This document shows positions 36,746-45,395 of a stretch of DNA of 64,000 nucleotides, piece by piece. Source of the DNA: Firmicutes bacterium HGW-Firmicutes-7 (GTDB lineage: Bacteria > Bacillota > Clostridia > Lachnospirales > Vallitaleaceae); NCBI GenBank assembly GCA_002841375.1, contig PGZO01000007.1, positions 1-64,000 of the forward strand, read 5' to 3'. The position numbers were made by a program, and so were the translations under genes. Numbering within the stretch: the first letter of the stretch is position 1; each line of letters opens with the position of its first letter. Below the pieces are notes generated by a model. It was not told the origin of the DNA. It did no database searches and saw nothing but the letters and a program-made list of their open reading frames with translations.

Positions 36746-38329
36746 ATGAAAATTACTGATAATACTATAGACGCTAGTCCAACTAAGCGAATATACTGGT
36801 CAATTATCGCTGACTACAGCACTAACACAGCCATATCAGAATTAATCGATAACGCTTTGGATATTCACACTAAAGTCGGTGGTACTCAAAAAGTTATAAT
36901 AAACATTGATATGGATCAAGAACAACAAACAATAACTGTCACTGACAATGCTGGTGGTGTTAAGCGTGATGATCTATCCCTATTAGTTAGTCCAGGTCAA
37001 TCAGGTAATGATTCAGATGAGCATACTATTGGTATTTTTGGTGTTGGTACAAAAAGAGCTGTAGTTGCACTTTCTATGGACATAAAGATCTTTTCTCGCT
37101 ATCAGAACCAGTCTACCTATCTAATAGAAATAGATGATACTTGGATTAGTGATACTAGTACCTGGATCTTACAATCTTATCAAGTTGATGCTATTCCTGA
37201 TAGCACTACAAAAATTGAACTAAATAAGCTGAGATTCGTGATTACAGACGAATCAATTGATCAGCTAATTTATCATTTATCTTGTACATATGCCAATTTT
37301 CTTGCTGCTAAAACGATTGAAATTAATGTAAACTCGATACCTATAGGTCCTATCCTCTATGGAAACTGGGCATACCCACCTGAATTTGGACCTCGTGAAT
37401 ATAAAACTCTTTTACAAGTTGACACAGGAAAGACCGTTGAATTGAAAATTACTGCTGGTCTCGTAACTTCATCTAATCCCACAGGGGAATATGGTGTTTA
37501 CTTATATTGTAATAACCGATTAATTGTAAAGGAATTGAAATCATTTGATGTTGGTTATGTCGCAGGTTTAGCTGGTAAACCTCATCCTCAAATATCAACA
37601 GCTAGATTTATGATTAGTATTACTGGCGAACCAAAATATATGCCATGGAACAGTAGTAAATCCGACTTGAATCCAAAACATAGAACTTTTCAAGCCTTTC
37701 AACAATGGTTTACTAATATTGTTACAGAATTTTCGTCCTTATCAAGACGTTTAAGTGGTGATTGGGACAATAATGTATTCAAATATTCATCTGGTACAAT
37801 TAAACAAGTTGCACTTCAAAATACTGAAGTAACTAGTATGAGAAGATCTTACTTACCTCCTTTACCAAAGCAAAAAAAGAGTTATAGCGATAACATTAAG
37901 CAAAAAAATAATGCTGTAATTAATTCAAAGCCTTGGGCATTAGGACCATGTGAGACAAGTATTGCTATAGAATGGGTTTTAAAACAAAAATTAGATCAGA
38001 AGAATAGAATTGCTTTTATTCTATTGGATAGTACTTTAGAAATTGCATTTAAAGATTACTTAGTAAATGATTCTGGCAAACAATATAGCGATACTACAAT
38101 TAAAACCATGTTTGGCAATAGAACCAACGTACATAATGAAGTGAAAACATTGGTATTTCAGAGTAATACTATTTTATGGCAAAAAGTAGATTATTATTAT
38201 AAACTTAGATGCAAACTTGTCCACGAACGTGTAACGGCTGGAATAAGTGATACAGATATTTCTAATTTTAAAGCCATTGTTCAATTATTTTTAATTAATC
38301 TGTTTGGACTTGATCTCACTGAAAATTAA
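36746..38329 (+). CDS. GHKL (Hsp90/MutL/MORC-type) ATPase
   Basis: A 527-residue protein. The N-terminal ATPase has the Bergerat-fold motifs: N box SELIDNALDI (about 31-40), G1 DNAGGV (67-72), and G2 GIFGVGTKRAV (96-106). A transducer-like region follows, and a C-terminal helical domain (about 395-527) lies after a charged linker. Prokaryotic GHKL ATPases of the MORC/MutL kind are known partners in restriction systems. AAAGGAG precedes the start. The PD-(D/E)XK nuclease gene follows by 47 bases. Inference: an ATP-gated clamp that controls the nuclease. Confidence 0.83.
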   Translation: MKITDNTIDASPTKRIYWSIIADYSTNTAISELIDNALDIHTKVGGTQKVIINIDMDQEQQTITVTDNAGGVKRDDLSLLVSPGQSGNDSDEHTIGIFGVGTKRAVVALSMDIKIFSRYQNQSTYLIEIDDTWISDTSTWILQSYQVDAIPDSTTKIELNKLRFVITDESIDQLIYHLSCTYANFLAAKTIEINVNSIPIGPILYGNWAYPPEFGPREYKTLLQVDTGKTVELKITAGLVTSSNPTGEYGVYLYCNNRLIVKELKSFDVGYVAGLAGKPHPQISTARFMISITGEPKYMPWNSSKSDLNPKHRTFQAFQQWFTNIVTEFSSLSRRLSGDWDNNVFKYSSGTIKQVALQNTEVTSMRRSYLPPLPKQKKSYSDNIKQKNNAVINSKPWALGPCETSIAIEWVLKQKLDQKNRIAFILLDSTLEIAFKDYLVNDSGKQYSDTTIKTMFGNRTNVHNEVKTLVFQSNTILWQKVDYYYKLRCKLVHERVTAGISDTDISNFKAIVQLFLINLFGLDLTEN

Positions 38330-38376
38330 GAGTTATATTTACCAATATTTATTTGTATCAGTAAAGGGGGGTATAT

Positions 38377-39420
38377 ATGTTACATTCAAGCGATGTTCCA
38401 CAAGCAAACGACCTGACAGATGTCGTTAAAACAGTCGAGGCAGTTGCGAATGGTGCTACCACATATCAAGATATAGCAGCCGCTATCGGCAAAGTAGAAC
38501 GTCAAGGTCGTTATTATCGACTTGCTGCTGAGCAAATCGGTTTAATTATGTCGGTTGGTACAAATCATTCTGTGTTAACGCAAGCAGGCAAATCTTTTCT
38601 GTCACTAGATCACCACTTAAGACGACCATCTTTGGCGCATTCCGTCCTTGGAAACAGTGCTTGCTCAAATGTTTATTATTACATATTAAATCATCCTAAT
38701 TGCACACTTGATGATCTCGAAAATCACTTGATTTTAGAAGGTCTTGCAGAAAGTATTTCAATAAGAAGACGATCAACCATCCTAAACTGGTTACTTGAGT
38801 TAGAGCTTATAGATAATAACAACCAAACCTATACAGCACTCTGGAAACCTTCGCATCAAGGTAGCATAATTGAATGGTTAACCGAGAGCCTTGCTTACGA
38901 CATTTACCCACAAATTAATTCTGCATTACATGATGCAGAAGCTATCTGGGATGGTAACTATAACGAAGATATTGATGGAGATATTACATTTCAAATAAGT
39001 CGAGAAGCTCGAGAGAGTGCAACTAAAAGTCATCAAAACCTTGTTATCACCATGGCAGATGCTATTCGTGGTCTAGATGCAGAACCTATGATGACTGTTC
39101 ATATCGACTTATTTGCGTTATTTAACAATAAGTCTAATAATTATTTATTTGAAATGAAGAGCTGTACAGATAAAAATATGATAAGCCAAATGAGAAAAGG
39201 TCTTACCCAACTATATGAATATCGATACAGATATAAAAAAGATATTCCAGACCCTGAACTTTGGCTTGTATTAGATAAAAAACCTGATTCAGCTTTAGAT
39301 TGGTATTTAGATTTTCTTGTTATAGATAGATCTATTAATATCTGTTGGCTGTCAAAAACCAATGATTTTCAAACTTATAATATTTGTCAAGATAGATTCA
39401 ATACACTTATGCAGAAATAG
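38377..39420 (+). CDS. Winged-helix plus PD-(D/E)XK nuclease, partner of the GHKL ATPase
   Basis: A 347-residue protein. The first 150 residues look like tandem winged helices (TYQDIAAAIGKVERQGRYYR, VLTQAGKSFL, LNWLLELELI). The C-terminal part has a nuclease-like core, HIDLFALF (Asp244) then YLFEMKSC (Glu259, Lys261), with the D-x14-E-x-K pattern of PD-(D/E)XK enzymes. A helix with Gln271 (SQMRKGLTQLYEYRYRY) follows. GGGGGG precedes the start. It is in one operon with the GHKL ATPase. It may be a second restriction system in the island, or an ATP-dependent add-on to the AlwI-like pair. Confidence 0.72.
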   Translation: MLHSSDVPQANDLTDVVKTVEAVANGATTYQDIAAAIGKVERQGRYYRLAAEQIGLIMSVGTNHSVLTQAGKSFLSLDHHLRRPSLAHSVLGNSACSNVYYYILNHPNCTLDDLENHLILEGLAESISIRRRSTILNWLLELELIDNNNQTYTALWKPSHQGSIIEWLTESLAYDIYPQINSALHDAEAIWDGNYNEDIDGDITFQISREARESATKSHQNLVITMADAIRGLDAEPMMTVHIDLFALFNNKSNNYLFEMKSCTDKNMISQMRKGLTQLYEYRYRYKKDIPDPELWLVLDKKPDSALDWYLDFLVIDRSINICWLSKTNDFQTYNICQDRFNTLMQK

Positions 39421-39586
39421 ATAAAAAGATATTTAAAACAATCAGTATACACAAAAGACCTATAGTTTTTGTTATGCTCCCCTTATAGTGGACAGTTAAA
39501 AAACAAAAACTGCAAAGTGGACCCTATGTCAAGTAGAAATATAAAAATACCCCTTAAATAGATTGGTAACAAACGATCAGTAACGG
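39421..39586. other. IS-end-like sequence after the nuclease gene
   Basis: Contains TTATAGTGGACAGTTAAA and GCAAAGTGGACCCTATGTCA about 20 bases apart. Both resemble terminal segments of IS3-family elements. They sit just outside the transposase fragment at 39587, so this is the edge of a decayed insertion. Confidence 0.5.
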
Positions 39587-39608
39587 CTACTTCCGTTGTT
39601 GATCGTTT
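39571..39608. terminator. Hairpin at the end of the IS3 remnant
   Basis: AAACGATCA-AACGG pairs with CCGTT-TGATCGTTT, ending in a T-run on the plus strand. It overlaps the last codons of the transposase remnant on the minus strand. Confidence 0.6.
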
Positions 39609-39840
39609 TCTGGTTCACTCACTAAATTCATTAAGGAATATATCCCTGTTCTAACATATTTGGCATATTCGTTCGGAGAAAGCTTGGCTAGCTGCCACTG
39701 GTATCTATCGCTCTTATAATAATCAATAAGTTTTTAATCTCTTCAATGTTTTGACATTCTTTTATATTTACCTCATCTTTCATATGTCCCAAAAAAGATT
39801 CTTGTTGTGCATTATCCTAGCAATTAACTCTCCGAGACAT
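39587..39840 (-). pseudogene. IS3-family transposase (OrfB) C-terminal fragment
   Basis: The minus-strand reading is MSRRVNC, stop, DNAQQESFLGHMKDEVNIKE, then a frameshift into DYYKSDRYQWQLAKLSPNEY. This is the end of the DDE integrase core of IS3-type transposases, including the catalytic Glu in QQESF and the closing LSP segment. The rest of the IS is absent, so it is a dead fragment. Confidence 0.82.
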
Positions 39841-39960
39841 TGATTGTCGTAATTCCTTATCTTTAAGTAGTTTTCGAAATGGGGTGCTTGTGTAATCGAC
39901 TAAAGAAAAAAGATTGCTCCCTTTTCTTTAATCGATTATACCTCAAAGGTGTTCTGAAAG

Positions 39961-40179
39961 ATGTTGGATGACAAAAGATGTACACAGCGTATGTCCAGAG
40001 TAAGCCGCTGCCTGGACAATGGACCAATGGAAGGATTTTGGTGGACGTTAAAGAGTGAAATGTATTACCTAAACAAATACGATACCTATGCCGAACTGGA
40101 ACAGTCTATCGAAGGATACATCCACTTCTACCCTAATAAACACTTACATCATATTCTAAATACTTATCATTCAAAATGA
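39961..40179 (+). pseudogene. Second IS3-family transposase fragment (IS150-like)
   Basis: A 72-codon frame that contains only the C-terminal end of an OrfB transposase: MSRVSRCLDNGPMEGFWWTL, then LKSEMYYLNKYDTYAEL, then YIHFYPNKHLHHIL. The catalytic Glu lies in PMEGFW. It is in the opposite direction to, and different in sequence from, the fragment at 39587, so two different IS copies decayed here. Confidence 0.78.
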
Positions 40180-40763
40180 GAGTCTGTTTACATAATACAG
40201 GTTTCTATACTCCTTACATACCCTTGAAACACGTTATAAGCATAATAGAGATAGCATTCTTAGTAGGTTGACAAATTGTACATTTTCAAATTATAGACCT
40301 CTATAATGATAACTCCTACCATGTCATAAACAACAATTCCACTAACATCATATTAAATCCTATGGGGGCTCGTATGTCTCATAGGTATATAGATGGGGGG
40401 AGGTTTACTAACTTTAATCCCTACCATCACTCCTAAACGGATAGGGGGTACTTGTGTGTGTCCATATGAAAAGGTAATCGCTATTCGTTTGATGATTCAA
40501 AAATAGTTAAGCTTACATTTCTAATAATCGTTCTATTGTATATACCTAAACAAATTAGTAATGTTATGAAAAAGGCATCTTATCTAAAACGATAATGTAT
40601 TTCGATATTTCTGACACTATTGGCTTCCATTTGTCGATTATTTACTATGTAAATACAATTTTCCGAAGGGAATTTATATAAGCAATCAATTAGTAAACAT
40701 CAATAGTTTACTTATTAGCACATAACATCTTAACATCTTAATATAATAAATCACATAAACAAA
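40180..40763. other. Noncoding accessory DNA
   Basis: About 580 bases with no gene-like frame on either strand. The sequence is AT-rich with a short G-run (GATGGGGGGAGG near 40394). I see no tRNA, CRISPR or clear repeat. Confidence 0.5.
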
Positions 40764-40781
40764 GAGCACCATCTAGTGCTC
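40764..40781 (-). terminator. Intrinsic terminator overlapping a stop codon
   Basis: On the minus strand GAGCAC-TAGATG-GTGCTC followed by TTTGTTTATG. The first arm includes part of the TGA stop of the small membrane protein gene. Confidence 0.75.
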
Positions 40782-41057
40782 ACCAATGTCGTTCTTCGTG
40801 CATTTTTAGTTCGGCATCCATAACTCTCATTCTAAGTCTATGTTCTTCCATGTAATCTAAAACATCATATAAATCAGCTTTAGCAGAAGTATAACCATGT
40901 ATGTATGAACCGATAAAAAGAATCACTCCTAATGCTACCAGAAATAATCTCAATTCAAATGTAAACGAATTGAAAATAACAAAGATAGCTAGAGTATATG
41001 TTCCAATGATTAATAAAAACCCTTTCCATAATCTTTTTCCCGACTTACTTATTCCAT
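40780..41057 (-). CDS. Small two-helix membrane protein with damaged or unusual start
   Basis: GAGGAG precedes ATG at 41057, but that ATG reads Met-Glu-stop. One base away the frame is open for 90 codons from ATA (41052): SKSGKRLWKGF, then a hydrophobic segment (about residues 10-30), a second one, and a charged C-terminal helix LDYMEEHRLRMRVMDAELKM. The translated part looks genuine. Either the gene starts at a rare ATA, or one base has been lost just after the original ATG. It follows the repeat-containing protein by 11 bases and ends in a terminator. Confidence 0.55.
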
Positions 41058-41068
41058 CTCAACTCCTC

Positions 41069-41983
41069 TCATTTATTAAGTTCAGCAAATTTCCCGTTAG
41101 CGATATACTTGATAACTGTTTGTCCATTATCTTTGCATGTTTCAATCGTGCAATACAATTTCAAATCCTCCAGAAACAAATTAAGGTCTATAGGCTGCAA
41201 CTTTAAATCAGTGATAATTTGATAACTGGTCGAATCACCAGTTTTATCAGTTACAGTTCTTGCTAATTCTACTCCCACAATCTCATCGTGTTCTTCTTTT
41301 GCTTTATTGTATAGTTCTTCAAATAAATTTGCATACCCATACTCGCAGGTGACCAAAGTACTTGATTCATTATTCGTTTCGTATACCGTAGTTGAATAAT
41401 CATAGAAATTATTAATAGGAGTGGGTGGTATTGACATAGAAACCAATTGCAAGCAAAGTTGACCTATACAAATTATTAGTTGAGCTTTATTAACGAATCC
41501 ATCAGATTTCTTGAGCTCTTGATGCTCCCAATTTTCACTTTCCAAAACTTGATTAAAACTATCTTCTACTTGAGAATTAATTTCTTCCTTTGTATAAGTA
41601 TTTCCCTCATATAACAACGCATCATCTACAACTTCAATATCTTCGTTATACACATTCTTTATCGTTGTAGCTATGTCAGTTAACGTTAAATAACTTAGAT
41701 ACTTCATTGATGAGGTTAAAAGTTCAGAAGTACTCATGCTATATTGTTTTGAAAACTCACTTGCAGTTAACGCTAACATTTTTATTGATTCACTCATACT
41801 AGTCATACAAGCTTGTTTAGAGAACTCACTTGCAGTTTTCCCTAACATTTTTATTGATTCACTCATGCCATTGATATGTATGTTTAACCCTTGCTGACTT
41901 AACCGTTCCAATGCTTCCTTGAGTCCCCTTATATCCATATTATATGTAGTACTAATCCTTATTCCCAAACCCTCGTTACTCAT
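41069..41983 (-). CDS. Hypothetical protein with internal duplication
   Basis: A 304-residue protein I do not recognise. Residues about 39-81 contain a near-perfect tandem repeat: SMSESIKMLALTASEFSKQ occurs twice with small changes. A weakly hydrophobic segment (LIICIGQLCLQLVSM) lies near residue 170. The C-terminal 100 residues look like an alpha/beta domain. GAGGAGG precedes the start. It is the first gene of a two-gene unit with the small membrane protein. Location inside the integrated element suggests accessory cargo. Confidence 0.7.
   Translation of the reverse strand: MSNEGLGIRISTTYNMDIRGLKEALERLSQQGLNIHINGMSESIKMLGKTASEFSKQACMTSMSESIKMLALTASEFSKQYSMSTSELLTSSMKYLSYLTLTDIATTIKNVYNEDIEVVDDALLYEGNTYTKEEINSQVEDSFNQVLESENWEHQELKKSDGFVNKAQLIICIGQLCLQLVSMSIPPTPINNFYDYSTTVYETNNESSTLVTCEYGYANLFEELYNKAKEEHDEIVGVELARTVTDKTGDSTSYQIITDLKLQPIDLNLFLEDLKLYCTIETCKDNGQTVIKYIANGKFAELNK
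41753..41868. repeat. Two 47-bp near-identical repeats inside a gene
   Basis: 41753-41799 and 41822-41868 share most bases, including the block CTAACATTTTTATTGATTCA. They encode the duplicated SMSESIKML segment of the hypothetical protein at 41069-41983. Confidence 0.75.
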
Positions 41984-42361
41984 TTATTAATCCTCCTCAT
42001 GATAGTATGAAACCCTTTCATTCTAAGTTAAGTATACTTCTTATTGACATGCAATTCAAATAGTTAATAGCTATCTTGTCATAATTCATGTGCGTTGTAA
42101 GGTCTTATAAGCATTATAGAGGCACTCAAATTACTTGCCTGTTATGTGTTGTCTTGTCAAACATGAACACTCTACGCCAATATTACAGGTCTACAATTAT
42201 AAAAACGCATCTCACACCCAGTCCTATTAAAATATAGCCAAAAAAATAGGATATATAATTCTCAATATTGCATCATGGTTTCTGTTTATGAAAATATTTT
42301 TCATTAAGTGGTTGTGTACGTGTTTTCTAATCATTATATACCAATGAAGGGAGGTTATTAA
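41984..42361. other. Intergenic region, about 380 bases
   Basis: Spacer between the repeat-containing gene (-) and the HTH gene (+). It contains the GAGGAGG ribosome site of the former and presumably both promoters. No other structure is visible. Confidence 0.5.
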
Positions 42362-42544
42362 GTGCACTCATTACGAGAAAGAATTAATAGATTTCTTGAA
42401 GAAACTGGTGTGAAAAAACAATTCATTTGCAGTCAAACTGGTTTAAAAGAAACGACACTTTGTGAATTTACAAATGGAAACAGAAGTATTAGCTATGACA
42501 AAGGATTAGCACTGGATAAATTTTTAGAATCAAAAAGCTATTAG
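42362..42544 (+). CDS. Small XRE-type helix-turn-helix protein
   Basis: A 60-residue DNA-binding protein: LRERINRFLEETGVKKQFIC, then QTGLKETTLCEFTNGNRSIS, the layout of a Cro/CI helix-turn-helix. It starts at GTG (42362) with GGGAGG upstream. It lies next to the integrase remnant near the tRNA end of the element, where excision or copy control genes usually sit. A terminator follows at 42549. Confidence 0.75.
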   Translation: MHSLRERINRFLEETGVKKQFICSQTGLKETTLCEFTNGNRSISYDKGLALDKFLESKSY

Positions 42545-42548
42545 TCAG

Positions 42549-42566
42549 AACACCATCTGGTGTTTT
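42549..42566 (+). terminator. Short intrinsic terminator
   Basis: AACACC-ATCT-GGTGTT followed by TTA. It follows the small HTH gene. Confidence 0.6.
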
Positions 42567-42568
42567 AG

Positions 42569-42985
42569 GGTGAGATCATCATCAAAAAGCCCAAAACGAA
42601 AAAATCTATTAGAGTTATTCCACTTCAAAAAGAAATTTATGAGTATCTATGTGAATTAGAAAAGGCTATAGAAAAAAACAAGGCCTTCTTAGGAGCTAAA
42701 TACAACAATGACTGGCATGGTCACTTTAGTGTATTTTAAGATGGTGGTATTAAGTCAGATCTATATGTATGCAAAAGGTTTAATTCAGATGTTCGTCAGC
42801 TGGGTCTTAAAGTCATAACCTTCCATGACGTTAGACATTCCTGTGCCTCCTGGTTACTACATAAGGGTGTAGACCTAAAAATCATTCAAGAAATCTTAGG
42901 TCACAGCAATTTCAGTATTACTGCTGACACCTATGCACACGTTGATTTAAGCCAAAAAAGAGAAGCATTAGACAGACTAATTTAG
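42569..42985 (+). pseudogene. Tyrosine integrase remnant of the element
   Basis: The plus-strand frame reads KKPKTKKSIRVIPL, runs to an in-frame TAA near 42737, then continues to ITFHDVRHSCASWLLHKG, EILGHSNFSITADTYAHV and a final stop. The catalytic HxxR (HDVR), GH and nucleophile Tyr (DTYAH) of a phage-type integrase are present. The N-terminal domains and first catalytic Arg are missing. It ends 88 bases before the attachment repeat in the tRNA gene, the normal position for the integrase of such an element. Confidence 0.87.
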
Positions 42986-43039
42986 TTCATTTTATAGCGG
43001 TGTGCACGATGTGTACACTTTAGGGTTTTAAGCAACAAA

Positions 43040-43072
43040 AAAGGGCTTGCCCTGAAGTCCAACAAACCCTTT
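43040..43072 (-). terminator. Terminator of tRNA-Ser
   Basis: On the minus strand AAAGGG-TTTG pairs with CAAG-CCCTTT and is followed by a T-run, directly downstream of the tRNA gene. It was brought in by the element; the original terminator is now at 29851. Confidence 0.65.
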
Positions 43073-43073
43073 A

Positions 43074-43136
43074 TTTTAGCGGAGAGATGGGGATTTGAAC
43101 CCCAGGTGGGCTATAAACCCACAACAGTTTTCGAGA
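43074..43136. repeat. Proximal attachment-site repeat within tRNA-Ser
   Basis: The second copy of the perfect 63-bp repeat. It covers the tRNA-Ser gene from the anticodon loop to the 3' end plus six bases. The element replaced this part of the gene with an identical copy, so the tRNA stays functional. Confidence 0.92.
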
Positions 43137-43167
43137 CTGTCACCATAAGCCGCTCGGACATCTCTCC
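43080..43167 (-). tRNA. tRNA-Ser (anticodon CGA)
   Basis: An 88-nt class II tRNA. The acceptor stem is GGAGAGA/TCTCTCC with discriminator G. The anticodon arm ACAGT-CTCGAAA-ACTGT gives anticodon CGA (codon UCG). A long variable arm (GTGGG/CCCAC) and the T loop TTCAAAT are present. CCA is not encoded. It is the integration site of the element on its 3' side. Confidence 0.95.
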
Positions 43168-43279
43168 ATATTCTACCACTATATTCTAGTGGTAGCTATA
43201 TTCATTTATACTAACTCCTTAATATAAACAACTTAACTATCTTATCATCTTTCTACTTTCTGCGCTACCCCAATTTATT

Positions 43280-45388
43280 CTAATATACTTTCTTCTTCAA
43301 TACGATCCCACTGTAAGGTAGCATTTTTAATATCAATTTCTCGTTATATACAAAATGTATCTTATCCTCAGTGGAAAATCCATCTGAGTTCGTCTCGACT
43401 AATTGCTCTAACGTATCGGAATTCTTAATATTAATTTCCCAAACGGGAATTTTTACCGTTCTTTCGTCTTTAGAGTTGTTTATAGCAACAATAATTTGAT
43501 GTTGATGATCCCAGCGTCCATAGCTAATCACATTATGTTCCCCATGGAGAAACTTAATTGATCCGTGTTTTAAGCAAGGATAATCTTTTCTTAATCGTAT
43601 CAGTGTCTTGTGAACTTCTAGCAATTCTTCGTTCTCATTCCCCCAAGGAAATGCTCTTCGATTATCAGGATCTGTCCATCCACATAGACCAACCTCATCA
43701 CCATAATAAATCGTTGGTGCACCTGGCCAAGTCATTTGAACCACTACTGCTTCCTTCATCACACCCACGTTAATTCCTTCACTTGCAGTATTGGGTCCCA
43801 GCGTATGGAGTCTTCCAACCTTATTGTTTGTTCTAGTGAGAAACCTAGAATGGTCATGGTTAGACAACTCGTTCATAGCTACTTGCAAAGACGAAAAGTG
43901 AAATCTTGACATGTTATGAATCATCGCATCAAAAAATGCTCTATGATTACCAAGTAAGTCTTGTCTAAACTCATCACTATGTTTTTCCATCCCTGTTAAG
44001 AACCAAGTAAGTGGTTCCATAAATGCGTCATAATTCATTACTGAATCCCATTGATCGCCTTGAATCCAATCATGTGGGTCTCCATAATGCTCGGCTAAAA
44101 TTAGTGCTTCTGGGTTGGCTGATTTTACCGAGTTTCTAAAATCCTTCCAAAATTGATGATTAAACTCCTTTGTATAGCCTAAGTCAGCCGCAACGTCAAG
44201 TCTCCAGCCATCTGCATTATAAGGAGGTGATACCCACTTTTTAGCAACTTTTAAAATATAGTCATATAGTTTAGGGGATCCTTCATAATTGAGCTTAGGA
44301 AGGGTATCATAACCCCACCAGCCATCATAATTACCGTTATTTGGCCAACCACTTTTATTATGAAAATAAAAGAAGGTAGTATAAGGGCTATCTGCAGCTG
44401 AAAATGCGCCCGTTTCATACTCATGGGAATTTTCGTAAAACTTTTCTTTATCTAACCATTTATTAAAGGAGCCACAATGGTTGAACACACCATCTAATAT
44501 GACTTTCATATTTCGCTTATGGGCTTCCTCAACTAGACTCGCAAATAATGCATTACTTGCATCAAGATTTTCCTTTTTTGTTGTACGTATCATATAGCGG
44601 GTTGCAAAACTATTTTCCATCTTGGTATCATCTAATACATCCCCTTCATCAATAACAATCTTCCCTAGATGAGGGTCTATAGAATCGTAATCCTGGGTGT
44701 CATACTTATGATTAGAAGGTGAAACAAAAATTGGGTTCAGATATAGCACTTCAATTCCTAGGTCTTGCAAATAATCTAATTTATCGATAATTCCTTTAAG
44801 ATCTCCACCATAAAATTCTCGAATACCATCTGTACTTGGAATCTTATCCCATTGGTCAACTTTTTGTGCAAGCTTACCAACATACATATATTCATTATTT
44901 ACTACATCGTTGGTTTTATCTCCGTTGAAAAAACGGTCTGCAAATATTTGATACATAACAGCACCTTTCGCCCACTCGGGCGTTGTAAATCCAGGCACTA
45001 TTTTAAAATTAAAAAAGGAATCCGGTTCTCTTGTAACCCCTTTTTTATTGTAATAACACTTTAATTTAGAAACATTTAATTCAAAGTAATATTCAAGAAT
45101 CTTATCAAGCGGTATTATTGTACCTGAATAATAATCAAATAACTGATCAGAGTACTCTACTTCAAGTTTAATTCTTCTTCCAGAATAGCATAAATAAACC
45201 TCATCAATGTTTTCTTTTGCCGTTCGAATTCTGACCTTTGTAAGTTCATTAATTTTTGGCTCTACAGGTTCTCTATATTGAAAGCTTTCGTCCGAAAATA
45301 TTGCTCTTTCGTCTAATATTTGTTCTCTTAAAGATACGTAAGCTAAGATTTTTTGGGTTTTAGAAAGTTGCTCAAAGGCAATTTGCAT
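43280..45388 (-). CDS. Glycoside hydrolase family 13 amylase (neopullulanase/cyclomaltodextrinase-like)
   Basis: A 702-residue protein. An N-terminal beta domain (about 1-125) of the kind seen in neopullulanases precedes a GH13 barrel: YQIFADRFFNGD, DGVFNHCG, the nucleophile in GWRLDVAADLGY, the acid/base in ILAEHYGDP, and the third acid in SNHDHSRF. A C-terminal beta domain closes it. No signal peptide is present, so it should act inside the cell on imported maltodextrins. The ATG at 45388 lacks a ribosome site of its own. A 9-residue leader frame with a strong site ends seven bases before it. Confidence 0.9.
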   Translation of the reverse strand: MQIAFEQLSKTQKILAYVSLREQILDERAIFSDESFQYREPVEPKINELTKVRIRTAKENIDEVYLCYSGRRIKLEVEYSDQLFDYYSGTIIPLDKILEYYFELNVSKLKCYYNKKGVTREPDSFFNFKIVPGFTTPEWAKGAVMYQIFADRFFNGDKTNDVVNNEYMYVGKLAQKVDQWDKIPSTDGIREFYGGDLKGIIDKLDYLQDLGIEVLYLNPIFVSPSNHKYDTQDYDSIDPHLGKIVIDEGDVLDDTKMENSFATRYMIRTTKKENLDASNALFASLVEEAHKRNMKVILDGVFNHCGSFNKWLDKEKFYENSHEYETGAFSAADSPYTTFFYFHNKSGWPNNGNYDGWWGYDTLPKLNYEGSPKLYDYILKVAKKWVSPPYNADGWRLDVAADLGYTKEFNHQFWKDFRNSVKSANPEALILAEHYGDPHDWIQGDQWDSVMNYDAFMEPLTWFLTGMEKHSDEFRQDLLGNHRAFFDAMIHNMSRFHFSSLQVAMNELSNHDHSRFLTRTNNKVGRLHTLGPNTASEGINVGVMKEAVVVQMTWPGAPTIYYGDEVGLCGWTDPDNRRAFPWGNENEELLEVHKTLIRLRKDYPCLKHGSIKFLHGEHNVISYGRWDHQHQIIVAINNSKDERTVKIPVWEINIKNSDTLEQLVETNSDGFSTEDKIHFVYNEKLILKMLPYSGIVLKKKVY

Positions 45389-45395
45389 ATTTATT

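Larger units (their letters stand above)
29879..43136. mobile_element. Integrative element of about 13.2 kb in tRNA-Ser(CGA), with defence cargo
   Basis: The boundaries are a perfect 63-bp direct repeat, with the intact tRNA at the right end and the displaced 3' end plus its terminator at the left. A tyrosine integrase remnant lies beside the tRNA, as expected for this class of element. The integrase has lost its N terminus and carries a stop, and IS fragments are present, so the element is probably no longer mobile by itself. Cargo: DGQHR protein, RelA/SpoT-fold protein, AlwI-like restriction enzyme, double methyltransferase, GHKL ATPase, PD-(D/E)XK nuclease, a repeat-containing protein and a small HTH protein. 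Confidence 0.88.

Noticed and set aside
40180-40763. CRISPR array or small RNA gene in the long noncoding stretch
   Set aside because: No regularly spaced repeats and no stable structured RNA could be seen there or elsewhere in the window.
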